Shown: piece by piece, positions 10,665-18,812 of the stretch
Numbering within the stretch: position 1 is the first letter of the stretch
How the letters are laid out: every line of letters starts with the position of its first letter
Made by a program: the position numbers and the translations under genes
Notes under the pieces: generated by a model
What the model saw: only the letters and a program-made list of their open reading frames with translations
What the model was told of the DNA's origin: nothing
Databases searched by the model: none
Assembly (NCBI GenBank): GCA_012862575.1
Contig: BLSF01000052.1
Coordinates: 124,001-188,000, forward strand
DNA: 64,000 nt
Direction: 5' to 3'
DNA from: Parietichytrium sp. I65-24A
Lineage: Eukaryota > Sar > Bigyra > Thraustochytrida > Thraustochytriidae

Positions 10665-10765
10665 TCTATCGACCTATCGACCTATCGACCTATCGATCTA
10701 TCGATAGATTGAAGTATCGATCTATTGATCCATCGATCTATTGATCAATTGATCAATTGATCACT
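10665..10765. repeat. TATCGAYC-type tandem repeat upstream of the kinase gene
   Basis: About a dozen degenerate 8-bp units run from exact TATCGACC copies through TATCGATC to TGATCAAT variants. Many units are self-complementary (ATCGAT, TGATCA), so the tract can form small hairpins. It ends roughly 160 bp before the ATG at 10924. Confidence 0.85.
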
Positions 10766-10923
10766 AAAGCGTTCGCTTTTGCTCGCAAGATAAGCTGATA
10801 TCTTGTGGCGTACGACGTGGAGGGTACTCGTGTAAAGTGGCGGTGTGGAATTTCGATCGTTTGGATTAGTTTTGCGGAGATTGTCTGGGAGGATTTAGTT
10901 GTTGTTGTTGCAAGTGTGTCACA

Positions 10924-12192
10924 ATGAAGCGTGCGCTGCGCTTGCCAATGGTTCATCGGCGATGGCTGAGCATGACGGACCCAAAGCCGAGCGCACATTG
11001 GGCGTCCAATTCGGGAGCGTTGGGCGGCGGAAGCAACAGCGGCAGCAATGGCAGACGCTCGCCTGATGTGGTGGATCGATTCGCGGCGCGGTCGATCACG
11101 CCAGTCACCATCCAGCAGATGCTAACGTTGACCAAGCAGAAGATGAACATCGCGCCGCATCTTCGCGAAGAACTGATGATTCGCGTGGCCAAGCGGTACA
11201 CGGACATGCGCGAGCTTCCCGGCGGCCTTATCGGGACGGAGTCTGTGCAGCATGTGGTCCAGCTGTACAGCTCTTTCTTTCACGCCTTGGACGAGCTCAA
11301 GACTTCGGATAGCAACTTTGACCAAGACTTCCAGCGCGTGCTCAGAAGTTTTTACGTTCAAGACGGGTCCACGCTCCCGGCCATTGCGCTGGGTATGCAT
11401 CACTGGGCGCAAAATGAGAAATCTGGCGGTGGTGTCGGTGTCGGCGGCGGCGCAAGTAGCAATAACTTTCTGAACGCAAGACTTGACGACCTTTTCACAG
11501 CTCGGCTTTCCATCCGCATGTTGATCGGTCTACACTGCGAGATCTCTGGGCATTCAAAGATCAAGAGGGGTTTAAATGTGGCGGACACCGCCAGAGCTGC
11601 AGCTCAAGCTGCAAGCGCTATGTGCGAACGACGATTTGGTATCTGCCCGGAAATCCTCATTGAGGGACATCAAGACTTTAAGTTCACTTATGTCGAATCA
11701 CACTTGCATCATATGCTGTTTGAGCTTCTAAAGAATTCTGTGAGGGCTGTCGTAGAGCAGCATGACGGTGACAAAGGCAAGGAGCGCAGAAAGAGATTGG
11801 AGCTCTCCTCCAAACATCTCGGGGCGAACGGGCTGCCACCAGTGTCCGTAATTATTTCCGGAGGAAAGGAAGACGTGGTAATCAAGGTCTCGGATGAGGG
11901 CGGCGGTATTCCTCGGAGTGACATGAGCAGAATATGGAGCTATGAGTACACAACGGCAACGGAAAAGGACAGAAGGCTGAATCAACTGAGCGCCCACACC
12001 GACCCCCTTAACCCATTCCTCACTTTCCGGGAAAATTTTTATGGAATGGGGTACGGCCTGCCCATCGCGCGAGTGTTTGCTAGATACTTTGGTGGGGACT
12101 TGAAAGTCATTTCGACGGAGGGGTGGGGCACAGATGCATATGTTTTCATTAATAGGTTGGAAAGCGCTGCTGTGGAGACTTTGCCTGAGTGA
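10924..12192 (+). CDS. Mitochondrial alpha-ketoacid dehydrogenase kinase (PDK/BCKDK family)
   Basis: This 422-residue protein phosphorylates and inactivates the E1alpha subunit of pyruvate or branched-chain ketoacid dehydrogenase in the mitochondrial matrix. The Arg-rich start (MKRALRLPMVHRRW) fits a presequence. The N-terminal helical regulatory domain spans about residues 50-230 and contains the lineage-typical LGMHHW and ARLSIRMLIGLH. It has a Gly-rich insertion (about 165-178). The C-terminal GHKL ATPase domain has an N box (ELLKNSVRA, about 268), a G1 box (DEGGGI, about 324), a G2 box (GMGYGLPIAR, about 375) and GTDAYVF. The length is usual for the family (about 400-430). No intron is needed. 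PDK versus BCKDK cannot be settled from motifs alone. The ATG follows the TATCGA repeat tract and lies divergent to the gene ending at 9329. Confidence 0.95.
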   Translation: MKRALRLPMVHRRWLSMTDPKPSAHWASNSGALGGGSNSGSNGRRSPDVVDRFAARSITPVTIQQMLTLTKQKMNIAPHLREELMIRVAKRYTDMRELPGGLIGTESVQHVVQLYSSFFHALDELKTSDSNFDQDFQRVLRSFYVQDGSTLPAIALGMHHWAQNEKSGGGVGVGGGASSNNFLNARLDDLFTARLSIRMLIGLHCEISGHSKIKRGLNVADTARAAAQAASAMCERRFGICPEILIEGHQDFKFTYVESHLHHMLFELLKNSVRAVVEQHDGDKGKERRKRLELSSKHLGANGLPPVSVIISGGKEDVVIKVSDEGGGIPRSDMSRIWSYEYTTATEKDRRLNQLSAHTDPLNPFLTFRENFYGMGYGLPIARVFARYFGGDLKVISTEGWGTDAYVFINRLESAAVETLPE

Positions 12193-12687
12193 TTTCCGCC
12201 ATCAAACAAATTTAACACGGGAGTTCACATCGCCAAGGCGAGTCCGCCCCTTGGGTCACCGGGCAATTGCCATGGCAAAGCAAAAATGTTCACGGCACGG
12301 CTCAAAGATGCGTCGGTGTGTGCTGTCTCTCGAATGATTGATGTGAACCTCCATGATTCCCTGCTCCAACACTATACTTTCAACCACGTATTATTAGTAA
12401 AATCCGCCTACTCTAGCCAGCTAGCTTTTGACGAGGCACTCCAAATTGCTGGAGTCACGGGTGATTGCGTGCCCCGTGCACCCAAGTTGGAATTCTCGCG
12501 CTCATAAACACGCCAGAATCGGAGGCCAAAGGAAAGATGAGTAGGATATAATATAAGAGGCAAATACTGTTTTCTTCTTTACGGTTATTTCCCCAAATCG
12601 AAGCGAAGGCCGCGACCGGGCATTGTTTGTCAATTTCTTTTCCTACTCAGTCCACCCATCATGATGTCCGTTGTCAATATCACACAT
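12193..12687. other. Convergent intergenic region
   Basis: This region separates the 3' ends of the kinase gene and the FAM13-like gene. No gene, RNA or repeat is evident. It presumably holds the two 3' UTRs, with AT-rich stretches near 12540-12600. Confidence 0.6.
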
Positions 12688-14688
12688 TTAGCTTTTGACA
12701 AAACGAGACTTCCCAGTTGTAACACATCGTGGTGAATTTCTTGGTGATGAAGTCGGCGATGATAGGTGCAGAGACCCCAAGGTGGTTTTCAGCTCCTTGT
12801 ACCGTCTGTAATCTTTTTCGAGACCTTGTATATCTGCCGCATATTTGATCTTGCGGTTGTTCTTCTCCTCAAAGGCGCGCTCGAATTCACGAAGGCGCGA
12901 TTGTAGCGCACGTTTCTCTTTCATCAGAATATCCATATTTGGCCGAAGTTCAGCCACCGTCTTCACCTTTGGGGACAAAATTGGCGTTGCCAGCGAAGAA
13001 GCTTGCTTACAGGAGCTGATCTTCTTCTTGATTCCATTGTACTCCTCATAAAGATTCCGAATGGGCTCTTTTTCGGCCCTTCCGGGTCTGCGACCGTGTT
13101 TTCGTTCGAATTCCTCGTCGAACTGTTTGAGTCTCTTTTTGAGAACCCGTTTTCTTGTCTCCAGCTCATCCAATTCACCCGAGCTTGTACAGCTGTGCGA
13201 ATCATCCTGGTTGCTTTGAGAATAGGTGCTCTTAAAAGAAGCAGTCAAGGCTTTGTCTAGGCGGTCTTGCAAGTCATCCTCCGAGCACTTGGAAGATAGT
13301 TCACTCCCGCATCGCTGCAACTCTGCAAGTTTACTTTCTGAGCTGACGCGGTTGATCTTGAACGATCCAGATCGATCCGAGCTACCAAATGAATACTCGG
13401 CGGGTTTTTGCGGCCGCGGAGAGGCGGTTTCACTTGTCGGTGTATCCGGGGCAACAGCTCTCAAGCTCTTGCCATTACGTTTCGTGGAAGGCTCCACATC
13501 GACCTCTTCACCCCCGACTTTTTCGCATCCCGTTTCGTTCTCGGAAGTGTCCACCAATAAAAGAGCCTCCTCATGTTCCTCGAATTGTCGAAGAGCCCTT
13601 TTCGCAAAACCCATCCAGCCAAAGTTTCCCGCCAAAGCATTCTGCACCGTTGCCGTCAGCAAGCCGGAAACAGCTTCCATTCCACTAGATCGTAAGCTGG
13701 AATCTGACTCAGTGGTTTGAACCGAAAGCATCCTTTTCAGATTCGTCACTGGAGAAGAGTTTGAGCCACCTCGCGTGGAGCCGCTCACCGTGCTGCTTGG
13801 GCTGCCACGCGCCGACTTGGACTTCATTGAGTTCAGAGTTGGAGACCACGGCGGAGTTGAATCATTCGAAAACTCAGCGGCACTCTTAGATTTCCGCTTC
13901 TCGCGTCTCCTTCGTGGCTGGCCACCTGACTGCGACGGCGGAGACGAGACTGGAGAAGGGGAGGCGATGTTTGTTTGCAGGTTTGCAGCCTTGAGTGCCT
14001 GTAAGGTCCTGAAGCTCTGAGGCTGAGGAGCCTCTTTATCAAGAAAGCTCTCCTCGAGCTCATCCACGTGTCTGAACATTGCAGCAAGAACGAGGCGAAC
14101 GTAGACAAGCCCCCGTCTGTGCCGTATCGACATGGGCGCTGTGTTTTTTGGCCTCGCTAAAATTGGCATCAGAGTGTTGGAGACTCCAAGCGGGCTCAGC
14201 GTCGGAGAGTCTCTCAACAGCTTGCTGGTAAAACTAACGATCTGGTACACATTCCACCGATTCGCAACCGGCAGGCGCCTAATTACCCGTTTCAGCTCGT
14301 TCGGAGTCAAGCAGGAGAGTGCTTTATCCACGTAAACATCGCTCTGAGCAGTGTGGTCGTTCTCACAAGGTGCCAAGCTCGTCACGAGCGCCAGCATTTC
14401 GGGAAACGCGTCAAATGTGAACAAAGGCTCCGGCATTCTCTTCAAGTGCAGCCACAGCACGCCAGCCACGAACGCCGCATCGTAGTTGTCCCCGTCTAGG
14501 CCAATTTCGTCTCGGCCCTCCCTAACATCGTCAAACTTTTCCACCAACCCGCTGTGTACCATTACCAGCTCCGTGACGGGGACTTGTGGCGCGAGCAGAT
14601 CCGGCGTGCATAGACATTCGTGCAGGTCCAAATTCCTGAGACATTCGCGGATCACAAAGTCCGTCTCATTCTGATAATCTTGGGGCAT
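12688..14688 (-). CDS. FAM13: FAM13-like protein: degenerate RhoGAP domain plus two FAM13-type coiled coils
   Basis: The start is the ATG at 14688 (MPQDYQNETDF); the open frame upstream begins only with GTG. This gives 666 residues. Residues about 10-235 match the RhoGAP fold pattern: AAFVAGVLWLHLKRMPEPLFTF corresponds to the LK.FLRELPEPL helix, and RLPVANRWNVYQIVSF and SNTLMPILARP match later helices. The GIFR arginine-finger loop is absent; the corresponding stretch reads CTPDLLAPQVPVTEL. A long Ser/Pro-rich linker follows. The C-terminus has two copies of a conserved helical unit (about 503-553 and 580-633): KKRLKQFDEEFERKHGRRP with EEYNGIKKKI, then QSRLREFERAFEEKNNRK with KDYRRYKELK. This pairing is characteristic of animal FAM13A/B/C. 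A signalling adaptor is more likely than an active GAP. Confidence 0.8.
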   Translation of the reverse strand: MPQDYQNETDFVIRECLRNLDLHECLCTPDLLAPQVPVTELVMVHSGLVEKFDDVREGRDEIGLDGDNYDAAFVAGVLWLHLKRMPEPLFTFDAFPEMLALVTSLAPCENDHTAQSDVYVDKALSCLTPNELKRVIRRLPVANRWNVYQIVSFTSKLLRDSPTLSPLGVSNTLMPILARPKNTAPMSIRHRRGLVYVRLVLAAMFRHVDELEESFLDKEAPQPQSFRTLQALKAANLQTNIASPSPVSSPPSQSGGQPRRRREKRKSKSAAEFSNDSTPPWSPTLNSMKSKSARGSPSSTVSGSTRGGSNSSPVTNLKRMLSVQTTESDSSLRSSGMEAVSGLLTATVQNALAGNFGWMGFAKRALRQFEEHEEALLLVDTSENETGCEKVGGEEVDVEPSTKRNGKSLRAVAPDTPTSETASPRPQKPAEYSFGSSDRSGSFKINRVSSESKLAELQRCGSELSSKCSEDDLQDRLDKALTASFKSTYSQSNQDDSHSCTSSGELDELETRKRVLKKRLKQFDEEFERKHGRRPGRAEKEPIRNLYEEYNGIKKKISSCKQASSLATPILSPKVKTVAELRPNMDILMKEKRALQSRLREFERAFEEKNNRKIKYAADIQGLEKDYRRYKELKTTLGSLHLSSPTSSPRNSPRCVTTGKSRFVKS

Positions 14689-14808
14689 TCTTCTGCAAAC
14701 CCTCCAACTCCAATACACAATATACACACCGCCGCTAACTCACTAACTCAGCGCCAGTGCATACACTTTTGTTTGACCTCTCCCCGACTCGCCGACCTGC
14801 GTTCTGCA

Positions 14809-14848
14809 CATATATATATATATATATATAATATATATATACACACAC
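14809..14848. repeat. (TA)n microsatellite
   Basis: About 35 bp of nearly perfect TA dinucleotides with one AA interruption, then ACACAC. It lies 120 bp upstream of the FAM13-like ATG, on its promoter side. Confidence 0.95.
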
Positions 14849-14960
14849 CCAAACTTCCAACAAGCCTTTCGACTCTCTATCTGCAACCAACGTATCTCCC
14901 ACTACCTACCTATCCCAATCCCTACCACGTCACATACGTACGCGCCCGTACGCGCGAGCC

Positions 14961-15010
14961 GTTCCTTTGTTCCTTTGTTCCTTTGTTCTCTTGTTCCTCC
15001 GTTCCTTTGT
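14961..15010. repeat. GTTCCTTT tandem repeat
   Basis: Several 8-bp units of GTTCCTTT with minor variants (GTTCTCTT, GTTCCTCC), in non-coding DNA upstream of the FAM13-like gene. Confidence 0.85.
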
Positions 15011-17335
15011 CACCGCCCTCTTGGCCAACTTGACTTCTGAAAAACACACAAAACTGCCAGTCGCACAGTCGCACAGACTCACTGTTCTCCGCCACGACGG
15101 CCCCTCAGTGACGACCTCTTCCGCGGACACACGGACACACGGACACGCCCACTGCGATGTACGCGCGGACTGGTAGCTATCAGATAACACTCACTAGCAC
15201 TCCCGCGGGGACACTTTCCTCTCACACCTGCGTTTTCACTCATTCAAATGAAAGAATGAAAGAAAGAAAGCCTCAACTCTCGGCGCTCTAGCTGCGTTAA
15301 TAAATCGGTAGTTGAAGATAGTGTTGAGTTAGCATTGAAGTAGGACCAGGAGGTGGAAGTCCTATGAGTATGTGGTAGATCTCAGTACCGTTACTGTGAC
15401 GGGGAAACGCTGGCTAGTACTCTTGGTGGAAGTGCTAGTCTATGCATTGATGGGTACTATATAGGACTAGGCGTTGGGGAGTCGTGGTTAGTGGGGATCC
15501 TATTGCAAGTACTACAGTAGTAAAGTACTGTTTTTCATTTCTCAGTTTCTATCAATCTATCATTCCTTGTCATTTCATTCATTCATTCAATTGGCTGTGA
15601 AATGAGCATTCATTAGTTTCTGTGTCATTCATTGACATTGACAAAGTTCCCAAAGTTCAACATTTGCGCTTTTCCCGAGCTCCTTCTGCTGTCAAATGCG
15701 CTCGACGTTGCACGAGAGACACTTCGCGAGATTGTACTTGTGTGCTTGCATGGCTCTCGCCCTCGGTTGGAATTCAAGGTCCACCCACCACAACAACTAA
15801 ACTCATTGCCGCGCTGAATGAAAAGCTTTGGACCTACATTCCATTCTTCATTCTTCATTCTTCATTCTTTATTCTGACTTCTGACTTTTGCGCGAATCGG
15901 TCCCGAGGAAGCACAGCGTAAACGGGAGATAGATAGATGTCAAAGCTGTCTGTGTGTCGCTGGAGACTACAGCTTTCGGGTCGCCCCGTCTCGTCACAAG
16001 TCACAAGTCATTAAGCAAGCTTCAAGGCCGCGTTCAAGTTGGAGTTGGTTCGTTCGGAGAGACGGGCGCTAGCTGTCAATCGTCGAGCTAGTAGCTGTGT
16101 TTCCGAAAGGCACGCGGCGACTGCGGAGATCTGAACGTTTGAAAGTACAACTTGCAATACAGAGGTTAGAATTGACAAACTTGGGATGCAACAGATTGCG
16201 CAGTAAGCTCACGCTCTTTCTTTTGTTCAACAAACTTTAGAAAAGAAAGAAAGAAAGAAAGATTTGTTCTGTTGTCCTCCTTAGACTCGAGAGTTTGTCA
16301 TTTCGGAGCCGTTCAGATTCTACAGACCACAGTAGCCAACCCTACTCGACCGAGATAGTAGTTGCAGTACAATTGAAAATGTCAAGATATTAGCGAAAAG
16401 TCTAAGACTGGCGAGAGGATCGGGGAATTATTAAGGAATGGGGTAGATGTCTGTCTATGCGAAGATGGAGCCAAACCTCCACAAACGGTTTTCTGGCACG
16501 AGATTAGCATTGAGAAGTCTTTATCCAGTTGAACCATAGGCGTGTCTTATTATAACGTGCATAGGTGAAGCGAACTGCACAGAGGCGGCTGTTGCTGAAT
16601 CGCGGCAAGGGTTAAGCAGGGGGTCAGCGAGCACGTTTCAACACTTCAAACGGTAAAGTTTCCCAGACACCATTATATTGTTACGGTCTCTTAGTCTAAA
16701 TGCCTAAGTTCCGGAGATGCCATGTACATGTATTCTCAACTTTCCATTGAAACTTTTATGTTGTGACAGACAGTGAGTGAGCTCTCGCTCATCATGATTC
16801 ACCAAGTCCAAACGACACTCTGATGAGCTTCTTAGTTTCTTAAATTTTCTTGCATTTACAGAGACAGAGACAGAGACTGAGCAATGTGTTTCCGAGTTGC
16901 ATAATCAATCGACTGTGAATGATGGAGTTTCTTTGCTTTGCCGAGCCCTCTCTATCGATGGAAAGAGGCGCCGAGTATAGAAGGTTTGGCTTTCTTTGGC
17001 CCTGATTGGTTTTTCACGGGCACATGGACAAGGGCTGCTGCGGCTTGAAAGTTTGAAGCCAGCACGAGATTAGTTTTGAGATGCTCGTTCCAAAGCCAGC
17101 GTTACTCATCTGGTGGTAATTGCTGCTCCAATTCTGCTTCACTCAAGGTCGATAGATGGTCGCGAAAGGGTTTTCAATAAAAGCGAAAGTGAATGAATGT
17201 ATGGAAATCCCTGAAAGTCCCCGATACTTGCGGACGACAACAACCTGAACCGATCTAGAGGCGTGGTGAGCACGTTCTCAAGCCGGAACTAAAGCGCGAG
17301 GGTGCTGCGAAGAAAAGGAAGAAGGACACAGCGAA

Positions 17336-18590
17336 ATGGCGCCAGTACGCGCAATCTTCCCCAATGCGCGCGGATTTGTGGCCTCGGTGATGAAGAAAGG
17401 CGGCGCAAACAAGAAGCGGGATGATAGAGGGGAAGCTGCAGATGAACCACTCTTCCCACCAAGACTGAAAGCAGCGGCCAAGTGGCACAAAATTGCGTAT
17501 TTGGCGATTGTGATCGGAATCACAGTCATGGTGTTCACCACGCCGCGCATCGATGTCTTTGATTCCGAGCATCACATGCTGCCAGGGGCAGTGATGAGTT
17601 TGCTCGTATGCCTTGGTTTTAGCGCCGTGACATTCTTCATGGTCCAGGGGTCGGACCCGGGATATGTGAGGTCATCGAGCTTGCAACAAACGGCAGGGCC
17701 AGGTCGAGAAGAGATGGTGGAGATCGCTCTCAACTCTGGGCCACTCTCTGTCACTCGCGAAGAACGACCTCCAAGACGAGAGCAAGCTGCGCGCGAGAAT
17801 GACGTGTTCTTGAACCTCGAGAGCGAGAGCGAAAGTGGCAGTGATGACGAGGAGGAGGAGGAAGAAGAGTTCTTTTTGGACATTGAACCTGACGCAATTG
17901 ATCAGCAGGAAAGGCTTCCAGTCCGCATGAAATACTGCAAGAATTCTCAGAGATACGTTGCCACCTTTGACCACTTTTGTGGTGTGCTCGGTACCTGTAT
18001 CGGGGAACGCAACCATTGCAGGTTTTGGTGGTTCTTGTTTGCGCATGCCAACCTCATGGCATATTTCATCACAGTAGTCCAAACAGGGTTCCGCGACACT
18101 GAAGCGTATGTGAGCACCTGGATCAACTACAACGGGCATGCATTAGCCGCTACCATCGTTCTTTCTCTGATGATGACAGCTGTAGGAAGCTTGTTGTTGT
18201 TTCACACATTCTTGGCGTGCTCCAACATGACATCGTATGAATTTCTTCGCAGCGACAAGATCGCTTATCTCAAAGGCACCCGCGATTTCGATCTTCCCTT
18301 CAGTAGAGGGTTGCGCCAAAACCTTTACAGGTTTTGTATCCTGGATGGGCTCAAGTTGGCGTTCGTCAACCGAGGACAGTGGACGCCAAGGACATGGACT
18401 TTGGAACGGTAAGTCAGGTACACGCACTATCATCTCCAGCATCGCGTACTCTAACCGTGCATTTATTTTCGGTGCTAGTATCGAACGTGACTCGGAAGAT
18501 GTTTGGAACAACATCTGGGAGAATAAGTATTGGAGTGTAAGTTGGGAAGACATCGTGCCTGCACTCGCAACCTTGAATCTGACAGTATGA
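17336..18590 (+). CDS. DHHC-family S-acyltransferase-like membrane protein with DHFC motif (2 exons)
   Basis: Exon 1 is 17336-18408 and exon 2 is 18479-18590. The 70-nt intron starts GTAAGT and ends GTGCTAG. A second GTAAGT at about 18537 could instead splice to AATTACAG near 18598, changing only the tail. The protein is about 394 residues. Four hydrophobic segments (about 52-69, 83-102, 228-248, 265-285) bracket a cytosolic loop, as in protein palmitoyltransferases. The catalytic tetrapeptide reads DHFC (about 211-214), followed by the typical TCIGERNHCRFWWF. A TTxE-like TSYE follows the fourth helix. Of the zinc-binding CRD, the aligned segment LPVRMKYCKNSQRYVATF lacks the His and two Cys of the usual HCxxCxxC, and the upstream CxxC is missing. 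The loop also has an acidic insert. Transfer activity may persist, since yeast Akr1 works with DHYC, but that is inference. Confidence 0.8.
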
Positions 18591-18812
18591 AATTACAGTG
18601 TTGCTAGAGCTAGATCTCTCTGTTTGTATGCATATTGTGTTCACTCGCCATTACGATGGAAGATGCTGTGTTGTGTTGCCTGTTTTGTTTCATCATTTCA
18701 CCTGACTCAATTTCAGAGAGACAAAGAAAAGAAACAACCTAGTTTCCAAAAAAAGAATGTGAATAAAAAATGGAATTTTAACCTTAATCTCAAAGACGGA
18801 GTGCATGAATCG

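Larger units (their letters stand above)
9330..10923. other. Divergent intergenic region with simple repeats
   Basis: This region separates two divergent genes and should hold both promoters. It holds an AT-rich GAATAAT/GAAGAAC repeat (about 9749-9812), one copy each of the recurrent motifs TGACAGTG (9934-9941) and TACCGGTA (10077-10084), and a TATCGAYC tandem repeat just upstream of the kinase gene. A 149-codon plus frame at 10087-10536 starts at TTG, is Ser/Thr/Pro-rich and is not convincing. Confidence 0.6.
14689..17335. other. 2.6-kb gene-free region
   Basis: No convincing coding frame exists. From about 15,920 to 17,250 there is no open frame of 60 codons on either strand. It contains a TA dinucleotide run, a GTTCCTTT repeat, GAAAGAAA stretches near 15,250 and 16,242, and ATTCATTC-type repeats near 15,570 and 15,840. 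The right end must include the promoter of the DHHC-family gene. I found no tRNA- or snRNA-like sequence, although a non-coding RNA gene cannot be excluded by eye. Confidence 0.6.

Noticed and set aside
16790-16890. Possible C/D-box snoRNA (CTGATGA ... CTGA)
   Set aside because: The C box lacks the needed purine, there is no terminal stem, and spacing is ordinary chance.
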